A stretch of 64,000 nucleotides of DNA from Sandaracinus amylolyticus (GTDB taxonomy: Bacteria > Myxococcota_A > Polyangia > Polyangiales > Sandaracinaceae): the NCBI RefSeq assembly GCF_021631985.1, contig NZ_CP070225.1, positions 8,928,001 to 8,992,000 on the forward strand, read 5' to 3'. Under the pieces are notes generated by a model, which made no database searches, was not told the DNA's origin, and was given only the letters and a program-made list of their open reading frames with translations. The position numbers and the translations under genes were made by a program. Positions 25,755 to 35,001 of this stretch are shown one piece after another; position 1 is the stretch's first letter, and the number at the start of each line of letters is the position of its first letter.

Positions 25755-27089
25755 GTGCGACCCACACTGCGCGATCTGCTCGTCCTCGCGTGGCCCCTCG
25801 TCGTCTCGCGCGCGACCCAGACCATCGTCGGCCTCGCCGACGCGCTGATGGTCGCGCACCTCGGCGCGGGCGCGCTCGCCGCGACCACCGCCGGCGCGAA
25901 CAACGCGTTCCTCGTGCTCATCCTGCCGATGGGCTGCGTCTTCATCGTGCAGAGCTTCGCGTCGCAGCTCTTCGGCAAGGGCGACGTCGGCGGCGCGCGT
26001 CGCTTCGCGCTCTACGGCCTGGCGATCGCGCTCGTCACCCAGATCGTCGCGATGCTCGCGGTGCCCGCGATCGATCCCGTGCTCTCGCTCTTCTCGTACG
26101 AGACCGACGTGCGCCACGCGATGTCGGGCTATCTCGTCTATCGCCTGCTCTCCGCGGGCGCGGCGATCGGCATCGAAGCGCTCGGCGCGTACTACGGCGG
26201 CGTCGGCCGCACGCGCGTCCCGATGATCGCGAACGTGGTGCTGATGCTGCTGAACGTCGGCTCCAACTGGGTGCTGATCGACGGCCATCTCGGCGCGCCC
26301 GCGCTCGGCGTCGAGGGCGCCGCGATCGCGAGCTCGATCGCGACGGTGATCGCGTTCGCCGGCTTGCTCGCGTACTTCCTCCGCGAAGGCGCGCTCTCGC
26401 GCCCGCGCCCCGACGAATTCGCGCGCACGCTGCGCTTCGGCCTGCCCTCGGGGCTCAACTGGTTCTTCGAGTTCTTCGCGTTCAACCTCTTCGTCAACGT
26501 CGTCGTCGCGGGCCTCGGCACCGAGGTGCTCGCCGCGCTGATGGCGGTCATGCAGATCAACGCGGTCTCGTTCATGCCCGCGTTCGCGCTCGGCAGCTCG
26601 GGCGCGATCCTCGTCGGCCAGTCGATCGGCCGCGACGATCGCGACGACGTGCCACGCATCGTGCGCATGACGTTCGGCACCACCGCGACGTGGCAGGGCC
26701 TCGTCGGCCTCGTGTACCTCCTGGTGCCCGCGCTGATCTTCGCGCCGTTCGCGAGCGATCCCGCGTCGCGCGACGCGCTCGTCGAGGTCGGCGTGCGCAT
26801 GCTGATGCTCTCGACGTGCTGGCAGCTCTTCGACGCGGCAGCGACGGTGCTCGCCGAGACCCTGCGCGCCGCCGGCGACACGGTGTGGCCGCTGGGCGCG
26901 CGCCTCGTCCTCGCATGGCTGGTGTTCGTCCCCGGCAGCTGGCTCGGCGTGCGAGCTCTCGAGGGCGGCGACGTCGCCGCGATGCTGTGCCTGACGGCCT
27001 ATCTCGCCCTGCTCGCGCTCCTGCTCTACGTCCGATTCCGCAGCGGCAAGTGGCGCACCCTCGAGATCACCGAGCCCGAAGTGGCCTGA
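25755..27089 (+). CDS. MATE-family multidrug/metabolite exporter
   Basis: A 444-residue, twelve-helix inner-membrane transporter. The family's N-terminal pattern is present (LAWPLVVSRATQTIVGLADALMV split over helix 1, then AATTAGANNAFLV), as are the internal repeat and the second-half signature (INAVSFMPAFALGSSGAILVGQ). MATE proteins export cationic drugs or metabolites using Na+ or H+ gradients. The GTG at 25755 was chosen as the only start near the beginning of the homologous region. It sits 42 bp after the prepilin-peptidase-like gene; no functional tie is evident. Confidence 0.93.
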   Translation: MRPTLRDLLVLAWPLVVSRATQTIVGLADALMVAHLGAGALAATTAGANNAFLVLILPMGCVFIVQSFASQLFGKGDVGGARRFALYGLAIALVTQIVAMLAVPAIDPVLSLFSYETDVRHAMSGYLVYRLLSAGAAIGIEALGAYYGGVGRTRVPMIANVVLMLLNVGSNWVLIDGHLGAPALGVEGAAIASSIATVIAFAGLLAYFLREGALSRPRPDEFARTLRFGLPSGLNWFFEFFAFNLFVNVVVAGLGTEVLAALMAVMQINAVSFMPAFALGSSGAILVGQSIGRDDRDDVPRIVRMTFGTTATWQGLVGLVYLLVPALIFAPFASDPASRDALVEVGVRMLMLSTCWQLFDAAATVLAETLRAAGDTVWPLGARLVLAWLVFVPGSWLGVRALEGGDVAAMLCLTAYLALLALLLYVRFRSGKWRTLEITEPEVA

Positions 27090-27184
27090 CGCCTTCGAAC
27101 CCACCGCAACGCGGGCTCGCGACATCTCGCGCTCTCAGCCCAGAACAAGCGCGGCGTTCACCCTCCCGCGCGCGGCCTCGGCCC

Positions 27185-27367
27185 TCACGACCAACGGCGA
27201 TATCGCTCGTAGTACTGGATCGTCGACAGCGTTCCGGTGAACCACTCGCCCGCGAGCTCCGCCGGCACCGCGCTCCGCGGCGTGTCCGGCGCGTCGTCGT
27301 TGCGACACCCACCGATCGCCATCGCTGCGAGGACCGCCATCACGAAGATGCGAACGTGCTCGTCCAT
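27185..27367 (-). CDS. Very short lipoprotein, probably truncated remnant
   Basis: A 60-residue protein with a lipobox (AAMAIGGC, Cys21), a short linker, and AELAGEWFTGTLSTIQYYERY before a stop. The GEW-x-x-G-x-L/S-x-x-x-YY pattern resembles the first strands of longer lipocalin-like myxobacterial lipoproteins, so the gene looks cut off right after the first strands. Neither of the other two frames downstream offers an obvious continuation, so truncation is more likely than one frameshift. It could also be a genuine small lipoprotein. Confidence 0.5.
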   Translation of the reverse strand: MDEHVRIFVMAVLAAMAIGGCRNDDAPDTPRSAVPAELAGEWFTGTLSTIQYYERYRRWS

Positions 27368-27453
27368 GTTTCCCTCTCTCGGCGTCGTGCGATGCCGTCG
27401 CTCGCACGCGACGCCGAGTGATTGGCTCGGAGCGCGTCAGTCCGTCAGTGCAG

Positions 27454-27481
27454 GGAATCTTGTCTATTTCCTAAGAATTCC
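27454..27481 (+). promoter_or_regulatory. AT-rich imperfect inverted repeat upstream of the OsmC gene
   Basis: GGAATCTT (27454-27461) pairs with AAGAATTCC (27473-27481) with one bulged base, in a stretch much poorer in GC than its surroundings and about 90 bp upstream of the OsmC start. It may be a promoter or operator of the OsmC-family gene. No clear -35/-10 pair seen. Confidence 0.3.
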
Positions 27482-27569
27482 TGCCTCCCTCGATCGTGTC
27501 GATGGCTCCCATCGGATCGTCCGATGATCGTTGACGCTCGTCGTGTCTCCGCTCCAGAGTGGGAGCGCG

Positions 27570-28028
27570 ATGCACGATTTTCCGCTCAAGCTCACGTGGC
27601 AGGGCACCACCGCGGGTCCCGCCGAGCACACACGCAACGCGGTCGCGAGCACCGGGCAGAAGCCCGACATCCCGGTGAGCGCGGGCGGCGCCTACCTCGG
27701 TGACGACACGCGCTGGAACCCCGAGGATCTCTTCGGCGCGTCGCTCGCGACGTGTCACATGCTCACGTTCCTCGCGCTCGCGAAGAAGGTGAAGATCGAC
27801 GTGCGGCGCTACGAGGACAACGTCTCGGTGCGCATCGAGGCCGTCGAGGGCGTCACGCGCGTGACCCGCGTCCTCCTCGCGCCGACGATCACGATCGCGC
27901 CCGGCAGCGACGCCGAGAAGGCGCGCGTGATGTTCGAGAAGGCGCACAAGTACTGCTTCATCGCGAACAGCACGACGGCCGAGGTCGTGATGGAGCCGAC
28001 GGTCGTCGTCGAGGGCGGCTTCACCTGA
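27570..28028 (+). CDS. OsmC/Ohr-family thiol peroxidase
   Basis: A 152-residue cytoplasmic protein of the OsmC family. The two conserved cysteines are present in context: FGASLATCHMLTFLAL (first Cys, in the central helix) and AHKYCFIANS (second Cys), plus the DTRWNPEDLF motif. The family reduces organic hydroperoxides with a reactive Cys pair. The ATG at 27570 with upstream GGGAGCG gives the normal N-terminus; a TTG further upstream would add 13 unlikely residues. It ends 3 bp before the convergent gene's stop. Confidence 0.93.
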   Translation: MHDFPLKLTWQGTTAGPAEHTRNAVASTGQKPDIPVSAGGAYLGDDTRWNPEDLFGASLATCHMLTFLALAKKVKIDVRRYEDNVSVRIEAVEGVTRVTRVLLAPTITIAPGSDAEKARVMFEKAHKYCFIANSTTAEVVMEPTVVVEGGFT

Positions 28029-28031
28029 CGA

Positions 28032-29729
28032 TCACTGGGGATCGAGGCGCCGCAGCCCGACGATCCGATACTCGTTCGGCCCCGTCTGATAGAGATGGAC
28101 GCTCGCTGCGCCCGTCGTCTCGCGGCCCGGCGTGGACGCGACCACGTCGATCACGAGGTACGGCGGCGGCCGCGGCGCTCCCACGGGCGTCACGTCGAGA
28201 TCGGGCAGGAGCGCGCACACGTGCTCGTCGGTGCGTCGCTGCTCGACCTCCACCGCGGGACCGCCGTACGGCCAGTCGAGCCACGCGCTCGCGCGGTGTC
28301 GGCGATCCCACGCGTCGCGGATCTCCGACTCCACCGCGAGATCGCGCATGCACAGCCACGAGCGCTCGCCCTCGGCCACGACCTGCGGGAACGCCAGCGG
28401 CGACAGGCGCGTCAGGTAGCGCTCGAGGATCTTTCGCTGCCGCCCGCGCAGGATGCGCTCGAGATCGCGCGCGACGCTCGGCTCCGAGAACATCCCGGTC
28501 GCGATCAACGCGCGCAGCTGCTCGTCGTGGAACTGGCTGATGATGCGCGCCATCCACGCCATGTCCCGCTCGGTGCGCCGCTCGAACCCGGGGTTCGGAT
28601 ATCCATTGCGCCAGTCGTCGGGATGGAAGTCCTCGACGTTGTAATACGTGAAGACGGGATGCGGCCTGTCCGACGCATCTTCTCGATAGGGTCGCTCGAG
28701 CAGGCCCAGCGTCAGCAGATCGACGCCGATGTGCTCGAGATCGGCGTAGTGCGAGTGTCCGAATCGGCGCGTCAGCTCGTCGGAGCGCTCCCAGATCAGC
28801 CCGAACGAGTCACCGACGTCGAGGATGTAGTGCCGCACGTATCCGCGTGACTCGTCGTCACCGGCCGCGACCCATGCGTCGAAGTTGTTCTCCGCGCGCG
28901 AGTCGATGTGATTGAGCCACGCGGAGAGCACGTACATGCCGCGTATCTCGCGCCGGTGCTGGTGCTCGACGACGTCGTTGGGATCGTCGTCGCGACGCCC
29001 GTCGAAGCGCCAGCCGCCGAGCACGTCGCCGTCGACGTAGCGGCTCAGGCTCCCGCGCAGCCGGCCATCGGGCATGCGCAGCGCCGCGCCCATGACCTCG
29101 TCGAGATCGGCCTGGGTCATCGGCTGATCGCTGTGACCGTTCCGCATCGTGCCCGGCGCGATCTCGAACACGTCGGGGGTGAACGTCACGACTCGATTGC
29201 ACGGCGTCGAATAGCCCACTGCGTGGAAGATGCGCGTCGCGATCGAGTCCGCCGCAGTCGTGAGCTCGGGGACGCGGATATCCGTCTTGAACAGATATCG
29301 CTGTCCCTCGACCTCGATCACGAATCCCGGCGTCGTGCCCTGCGCCTTGTGCTCGACGATCGTCCACGGCGTCGGCGGGATCTCCTGCTCCCCGCACGCG
29401 CCCTGCGAGAGCTCCTCGAGCGACACCGGTCGCAGTCCGATCCGGTTCTCGAACCAGCTCGAGCTCGGCACCTCGTCGACCGAATTGACGTTGATCGCCT
29501 CGCGCGTCTCTTCGTACTCCCAGAGCTCCGCGAGCTGCCGGAACGTGGTGTTGTCGACACCGTCCCAGATCCACGAGTTGTACTGCTCCTCGGGCTTCGG
29601 CCCGAAGACGATGCGATCGTCGTCGATCCACATCGGATCACGCAGCGGAAAGCGATGCGTGTGCGTGGTGGCGCAGCCGGAGAGCGCGAGCGCGGCGAGC
29701 GCGACGCGCCCGAACGACCTGGCGAGCAT
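28032..29729 (-). CDS. Lipoprotein with possible divergent protein-kinase-like fold
   Basis: A 565-residue lipoprotein (lipobox LALSGC). No family recognised with certainty. Several segments follow kinase-fold order: GFVIEVEGQRYLFKTD with Lys148, PELTTAADSIATRIFHAVGY, an HxD-like LNHIDSRAENNF (Asp276, Asn281/282), and LDVGDSFG (Asp304). This recalls HipA/CotH-type or Fam20-like kinases. If right, it would act outside the cytoplasm, where ATP supply is a problem. The ATG at 29729 has AGGA at good spacing; an upstream ATG at 29747 would overlap the barrel gene's stop. It follows the Omp85-like gene closely, so they are likely co-transcribed. Confidence 0.7.
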   Translation of the reverse strand: MLARSFGRVALAALALSGCATTHTHRFPLRDPMWIDDDRIVFGPKPEEQYNSWIWDGVDNTTFRQLAELWEYEETREAINVNSVDEVPSSSWFENRIGLRPVSLEELSQGACGEQEIPPTPWTIVEHKAQGTTPGFVIEVEGQRYLFKTDIRVPELTTAADSIATRIFHAVGYSTPCNRVVTFTPDVFEIAPGTMRNGHSDQPMTQADLDEVMGAALRMPDGRLRGSLSRYVDGDVLGGWRFDGRRDDDPNDVVEHQHRREIRGMYVLSAWLNHIDSRAENNFDAWVAAGDDESRGYVRHYILDVGDSFGLIWERSDELTRRFGHSHYADLEHIGVDLLTLGLLERPYREDASDRPHPVFTYYNVEDFHPDDWRNGYPNPGFERRTERDMAWMARIISQFHDEQLRALIATGMFSEPSVARDLERILRGRQRKILERYLTRLSPLAFPQVVAEGERSWLCMRDLAVESEIRDAWDRRHRASAWLDWPYGGPAVEVEQRRTDEHVCALLPDLDVTPVGAPRPPPYLVIDVVASTPGRETTGAASVHLYQTGPNEYRIVGLRRLDPQ

Positions 29730-29736
29730 GGGGGTC

Positions 29737-31269
29737 CTAGAGCGCATCCCTCGCTCCGATCTCGATGCGGAACGAGTCGATGTTCGCCCCGCGCTCGAAC
29801 GTCTCGGTCGCGAACCCGAAATTGAACGTGAAGGGCGCCTCGATGACGGGAAAGCGCGGCTTCAGCTCGAGCCCGAACGTGAGCCGCAACAGCTCGACGT
29901 CGAAGTCCTCGAAGTAGCGCCCGAACGCATTCGCAGTGCCGAAGTACAGACGTGAATCGAGGAACGCCCAGATCGGCCACTCGTAGTGCATCAACAGACC
30001 GACGGCGCTGTAGCCCTGGATGTCACCGGCGCGATATCCGGGGAGGAGCCCTCGACTGCCACCCAGCTCGACCAGCTCGGTGAACGGGACGTTCGAGTCG
30101 TCGAGCGGCGAGATCAGGTGCGCCTCGCCGGTGATGCCGATCACGCGATGGCCGCCGAGCACGTCCGCCGCGAGCGTGCCGCTCCCGCCCCAGCTCACCC
30201 AGCGATCGAGCTCGGGGAGCCCACCGAACGCGCCGTGGATGCCCGCGTGCGCCGCGATGCGCGCGCCTCCCTCGGGCGGTGCGCGCGGTGTGCGCGTGTC
30301 GAGATCGACGATCATCTCGGTCGAGACCGTCTCGTACCCGGTCAGATATCCGTAGGGCACCAATTGCCCCGTCTCCATCTGACGCTCGAGCACCGACGGA
30401 TCGTCGCCCCACGAGTTGTCGAAGAACTCGATGCTCCGATAGCGCATCTCGAATTGGAGGTCGCTGCTCTGCCAGTATCGAACCGAGCTCCAGAGCACCG
30501 GCTCGTATCGGACCGCGCCATATCGAGCGCGCGGGCCATCGGTCGCGTTGGGGCCGATGCCGCCGAACACGTAGTCGGGTCGCTCGCGCGCGAGGAACCG
30601 CGCGCCGACGTACGAGTCCTGGGCGACCTCGATGCGATCCGCGATCGTGCCGCTCAGCCAGTCGTTGCCGCCGTACACGCCGTGGATCGAGATGTGGTTG
30701 TGGTCGAAGAGGAAGTCGTCCCACGACCCGTAGATGCCGATGCTCGGTTGGAACCCGAACTCGTAGAGGAACGTCGGCATCAGCGTGATCTCGTTGTTCG
30801 GACCGAACCGGAAGAAGCTGACGAGACGCTCGATGATCTTGTGCCGCTCGAGCTCGGTGAGCGCCCATCCGATCGGGCGTCGCAGCACGTACTCCGAGAC
30901 GAGATAGAGCGGGCTCGTCAGCACGCGCGCGGTCCACAGGAACACGTCCCCCGCGTCGTCGCCTCGCTCGGGGAGCCCGTCGTAATCGGGCACGGGGCGA
31001 TCCGGCGGGCGTGTGCCCCGCGGTGCCTCGTGATCGCCCTCGTCGTCGTCCTCCTCTTCCTCGTCGTCGTCCTCGTGGGACTCCTCGGCGACCACCTCGG
31101 TCAGCGCCTCGGGCGGCGCGACCTCGGGCCCGATGTCGGGAGGCCCGTCGGCCCGCGCGCCGCTCACCGGCGACGACAGCGCGAGCAGCGCTCCGAGCGC
31201 GAGCGACACCACCGCGCGTGCCCGCTGCGGACGTGGAGCGCCGAGGCCGTTCGAGGCTGTCCGGTGCAC
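29737..31269 (-). CDS. Omp85/BamA-like outer-membrane beta-barrel protein
   Basis: A 510-residue exported protein with GTG start and a long basic n-region before the signal helix; a later GTG may be the true start. An acidic stretch of nearly continuous Asp/Glu (around residues 60-80) follows cleavage. The remainder reads as amphipathic beta-strands, with GGSRGLLPGYRAGDIQGYS resembling the conserved loop-six region of Omp85-type (BamA/TamA/bacterial surface antigen) barrels. POTRA domains are not obvious, so it may be a short barrel-only member. It lies upstream of the kinase-like lipoprotein on the same strand. Confidence 0.72.
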   Translation of the reverse strand: MHRTASNGLGAPRPQRARAVVSLALGALLALSSPVSGARADGPPDIGPEVAPPEALTEVVAEESHEDDDEEEEDDDEGDHEAPRGTRPPDRPVPDYDGLPERGDDAGDVFLWTARVLTSPLYLVSEYVLRRPIGWALTELERHKIIERLVSFFRFGPNNEITLMPTFLYEFGFQPSIGIYGSWDDFLFDHNHISIHGVYGGNDWLSGTIADRIEVAQDSYVGARFLARERPDYVFGGIGPNATDGPRARYGAVRYEPVLWSSVRYWQSSDLQFEMRYRSIEFFDNSWGDDPSVLERQMETGQLVPYGYLTGYETVSTEMIVDLDTRTPRAPPEGGARIAAHAGIHGAFGGLPELDRWVSWGGSGTLAADVLGGHRVIGITGEAHLISPLDDSNVPFTELVELGGSRGLLPGYRAGDIQGYSAVGLLMHYEWPIWAFLDSRLYFGTANAFGRYFEDFDVELLRLTFGLELKPRFPVIEAPFTFNFGFATETFERGANIDSFRIEIGARDAL

Positions 31270-31562
31270 TGCAGCCCGAAGTCAGCAACGCGCTTGCCAG
31301 CGGAGGCGCGCCCGGTCGGCGACGCGGGCGCGGCGACGACCGAGGCCGAACGCGCAGCTCGACCGCACATCGGGTGCATCACGTCACGCCTCGTGGATGG
31401 GACCCACATCGCGCAGACGACCGGACGGGCAGGGCCTACACGCGCCGTCGACCGGCTGGGGGCCTTGCGAATGGGACGATCTCCGCCGTTGCTCCGTCGT
31501 GTTTCCACTACCCTCGGCCGCGTCTCCCGGAGAGGAGTCGTCTCGAGTCGAGAGGAGTCGTG

Positions 31563-32486
31563 GTGCGCCGCAGTTGGGTGCTTTGTTCGATCGTCGTTCT
31601 TTCGTCGTTCCCGCTCCGCGCCCACGCGGACGAGCCCGCGCCGAGCGCCGTCGCTCCGCCGCTGCCGTCGGTCGAGGAGGCCACGCGGCCTCCGATGCGC
31701 GAGCTCGGCGTCGTCGAGGCCACGGTCTCCAGTGTCGTCAGCGCCGGTGTCCTCGCCGCGACGTTCCTCCCGACCCCCGAGCACGAGACCCCGCAGTGGC
31801 GTGGCGGGATCCTGTTCGACGACGCGGTCCGCGACGCGTTCCATCTGCGCTCGCCGAGCGATCGCCAGCTCGCGTCGACCGCCTCCGATGCGCTGGTGGG
31901 CACGCTGGTGCTCGCGCCCGTCCTCGTCGACGCGGTGCTCATGGCGGGGCTCGTGCGCGGCGATCCCGAGCTGATGGGCCGCATGCTCCTGATGAACCTC
32001 CAGGCCCACGCGGTCTCGTTCGGCCTCACCACGATCTTCAAGAAGCTCGTGGGCCGCGAGCGTCCGAACGCGCGCGCGTGTCGTGAAGATCCCGAGCGCC
32101 AGAGCAGCGATCCGCTCTGCGAGTCGCCGCCCGATCCCAACGCGAGCTTCTTCAGCGGCCACACGTCGCTCGCGTTCACGAGCGCCGCGCTGATGTGCGT
32201 GCAGCACTCGGAGATCGGGCTCTTCGGCCAGGAGGGCGATGCCGTGATGTGCGCGACCGGTCTCGCGCTCGCGACGAGCGTCGGCCTGCTGCGCATCGCC
32301 GCCGACAAGCACTACGCGAGCGACGTGCTCGTCGGCGCGCTCGTGGGCGCGCTCTCGGGATGGCTCGTGCCGTGGCTGCTCCACTTCGACGTGGCCGACA
32401 CCGTGGGCATCGACGGCGCATCGGCGACGATCGCGCCGATGGTCGACGAGCAGCAGATCGGCATCCAGCTCTTCGGCGTCTTCTAG
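31563..32486 (+). CDS. PAP2-family phosphatase with signal peptide
   Basis: A 307-residue protein. A signal peptide (residues 1-23, ending HADE) leads into several helices with the three PAP2 motifs in order: KKLVGRERPNA, FFSGHTSLAF, and RIAADKHYASDVLVGALVG. Such enzymes dephosphorylate lipid phosphates (phosphatidate, undecaprenyl-PP) at the membrane's outer face. GTG at 31563 has AGAGGAG six bases upstream; GTG at 31560 is an alternative. Its TAG stop overlaps the convergent mannosidase stop in the palindrome CTAG. Confidence 0.92.
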   Translation: MRRSWVLCSIVVLSSFPLRAHADEPAPSAVAPPLPSVEEATRPPMRELGVVEATVSSVVSAGVLAATFLPTPEHETPQWRGGILFDDAVRDAFHLRSPSDRQLASTASDALVGTLVLAPVLVDAVLMAGLVRGDPELMGRMLLMNLQAHAVSFGLTTIFKKLVGRERPNARACREDPERQSSDPLCESPPDPNASFFSGHTSLAFTSAALMCVQHSEIGLFGQEGDAVMCATGLALATSVGLLRIAADKHYASDVLVGALVGALSGWLVPWLLHFDVADTVGIDGASATIAPMVDEQQIGIQLFGVF

Positions 32487-34894
32487 AAGAGGACTCGCAC
32501 GCTGGTGATCGCACGATCCACCGCGACCCGCGCCGCGCCGTCCTCCACGACGAGCGGCGCGAGGTCGCGCTCCCGCGCGTCGCACCGGCGGGCCTCGCGG
32601 ATCGCCCGTCGCGCGCAGCGAACGCGCACGTCGAGCCGCTCACCGGGGCGATAGCTGCGCAGCCGCACGACATGGCCCTCGCCGCGGCTCGCGACCTTGA
32701 TGGCGCTGACCAGCACGTCGACGTGATCGGTCGTGATCACCTCGCTCGCGATCGCATCGAGATCGATCGAGCTCGGCGCCGTGAGCCCTGCGCGCAGCGA
32801 TCGCCGCACCTCACGCGGCAGGTGGTGCGCGCGATGATCGCCCGCGCCGGTGAGCCACACCGCGTACTCGACTCCGTCCTCGGCCGTGCCGATGCCCGAC
32901 GCCGGATGGGCCGGCAGCGGGATGACGCCGAACGCCTTCTCGAGCGGCGCGTGGCGCAGCACCACCCACTCCACGACGCCGGGCCGCGAGAGCCCCACGC
33001 ATGCGGGCCCTCCGAGGAACACCGCGAGCCCGAAGCCCGAAGGATCCTCGAGGTGCGCGAACGAGCGCGCGGGCCAGAACGTCGGGTCGTAGAGCTTCTG
33101 CAACGGGCGCGTCACCACGCCTCCAGGCACGTTCATCGCGAGCGTCCGCGCCGACGACCTCATCGGGAAGCGACACGTGATCGTGCGGTGCCCGGCCGCG
33201 GTGCCGTCGACGTGCAGTCGCACGATCGGCGAGCCCCCGCCGAGCCACATCCAGCGCACGACCTCCTCGCCGCACAGGCGCGATCGCACCTTCACCTCGA
33301 GCACGCCCTCCGCCTCGCGCACCTCGATGCGCGCCGGACGATCGCTGGTGCGCTCGATCTCGCGGAATCGCCCGCCGAGATACTCGTGTCCCATGCGCCA
33401 CAGACCGCCGGAGTCCGCATACGCGACGAGATCGTTGCCGAAGCCCGACAGGCGCTCTCCGGTGCCGTCTCGATAGCTCGTGAGACAACCGCCCGAGGCC
33501 TCGCTGACCCGCGCCGAATAGTGCTCGGTGCGCACGTCGAGCACGCCATCGCGGAGCTGCCACTCGAGCGTCGCCGGGGTGCGTTGCCGCGTCTCGGGCA
33601 CGTCGATCCGCGCACGTGCGAGCAGTCCGTCCGCCAGCGACTCGGCGCGCCGGAGCCAGGGCAGCTGCTCGCGCAGATAGACGCGCTCGGGCGAGGTGCC
33701 GGTGACGAGATCGTGGTGATTCGTCAGTGCGACGAGATTCCACGCCTCGCCCAGAGCGGCATCGCGCGGCGCAGGATCTCGATCGGGATCGAACGAGAGC
33801 TTCTCCGCCAGCACGAGCTTGCGCGCGATGCGGTTCGACAGCCGCTTCACGTTCGGGCGCGATGCATAGAACCCCATCCAGTACGGGTTCGGATCGAGCT
33901 CGAGCACCGGCAGTCGATCTCGATGGCAGTCGACGAGATCGAGATAGTCGTCCATTCCCGCGCTCACGACCCACGTGCCGGTCTCGCCGAAGTGCGTTCG
34001 ATCGTGACGATCGAGCAGCTCGACGAGGTGCTCGATGGGACCATTGAAGTCGCAGCCGATCGGACAGAACAGATAGGGAGTCCGCGACAGAGGCGCGAGC
34101 TGCCTCACCAGCCCGGCGATGCGCGACGCGATGTGACGTCCCGTCCGCCACGGCACCCCGAGCGTCATTCCCATCCATCGGATCACGCCGAGGTGCGCGA
34201 GCATGTCGCCCTGGAAATACGTGAATGCGTTCCAGTGACAGAGCACCTCGGATCCGTCGGGCGCGCGCCACACGAAGTCCTGCGTGCGCAGCTCCTTCTC
34301 CAGCAGGTGCGCGCTCGATCCTCGCAGCGGATACGAGGAGGGGAGTCGCAGATCCGCGCCCACGAAGTACATCCCGTCGATCCGCGTGAGCGCGGTGCGA
34401 TCGAACCCGAGCGCGGCGAGCATCGCGGGCAGCGCGGGCGAGCACCCGAAATCGTCGGGCAGATACGCGAGCCGCGGCTCCACCTCGAATCCGTGCGCTC
34501 GCAGCCACTCTTGGCCGAGCAGGTAATCGCGGAGGATCGACTCCGTCGCAGGGATCACCGTGTCCGGTGTCGTGATGCCGGTCCCCGTGAGCTGGAGTCG
34601 CCGCTCCGCGACCAGCTGGCGCAAGAGATCGCGCTGGTCGGGACGCCTATCCCAATAGAGCCTCAGGAAGAAGATCGCTTCGAGCGAGTAGACGCGCCTC
34701 GGCTCGTGCACGAGCTCGCGCAGGACCTCGTCGAGGATCCGCTCGATCCGGCGCTCGTAGTACTCCTCCGACGTGAACAGCCAGTTGGGATCCCAGTGGC
34801 TGCTCTCGCCGAGGACGAGCACGTGCCGCGCGTCGTCGGGGATGCCGAGGCGGCGTCGCAGCGCACGCTCTCGCTCGCTCGCGCTCGAAGGCAT
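32483..34894 (-). CDS. Glycoside hydrolase family 38 alpha-mannosidase-like enzyme
   Basis: An 803-residue enzyme without obvious signal peptide. The GH38 landmarks are present: zinc-binding SHWDPNW (His33, Asp35), nucleophile region YLPDDFGCSPALP, and the second zinc His pair in NHHDLVTGTSP. The C-terminal half is beta-rich, as in class II mannosidases. Expected reaction is hydrolysis of terminal alpha-mannosides. The ATG at 34894 was chosen; an earlier start would add about 20 residues. It is divergent from the glycosyltransferase at 35002 and convergent with the PAP2 gene. Confidence 0.9.
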   Translation of the reverse strand: MPSSASERERALRRRLGIPDDARHVLVLGESSHWDPNWLFTSEEYYERRIERILDEVLRELVHEPRRVYSLEAIFFLRLYWDRRPDQRDLLRQLVAERRLQLTGTGITTPDTVIPATESILRDYLLGQEWLRAHGFEVEPRLAYLPDDFGCSPALPAMLAALGFDRTALTRIDGMYFVGADLRLPSSYPLRGSSAHLLEKELRTQDFVWRAPDGSEVLCHWNAFTYFQGDMLAHLGVIRWMGMTLGVPWRTGRHIASRIAGLVRQLAPLSRTPYLFCPIGCDFNGPIEHLVELLDRHDRTHFGETGTWVVSAGMDDYLDLVDCHRDRLPVLELDPNPYWMGFYASRPNVKRLSNRIARKLVLAEKLSFDPDRDPAPRDAALGEAWNLVALTNHHDLVTGTSPERVYLREQLPWLRRAESLADGLLARARIDVPETRQRTPATLEWQLRDGVLDVRTEHYSARVSEASGGCLTSYRDGTGERLSGFGNDLVAYADSGGLWRMGHEYLGGRFREIERTSDRPARIEVREAEGVLEVKVRSRLCGEEVVRWMWLGGGSPIVRLHVDGTAAGHRTITCRFPMRSSARTLAMNVPGGVVTRPLQKLYDPTFWPARSFAHLEDPSGFGLAVFLGGPACVGLSRPGVVEWVVLRHAPLEKAFGVIPLPAHPASGIGTAEDGVEYAVWLTGAGDHRAHHLPREVRRSLRAGLTAPSSIDLDAIASEVITTDHVDVLVSAIKVASRGEGHVVRLRSYRPGERLDVRVRCARRAIREARRCDARERDLAPLVVEDGAARVAVDRAITSVRVLF

Positions 34895-35001
34895 CACGCT
34901 CGGTGTAGACCCGGATCGGACGAGCGCGAGTGACGTCGCACGACGACACACCATCCCGAGCAGGGATGGCTCCGCACGTGCAGAGACCGCGCGGAGATCC
35001 G

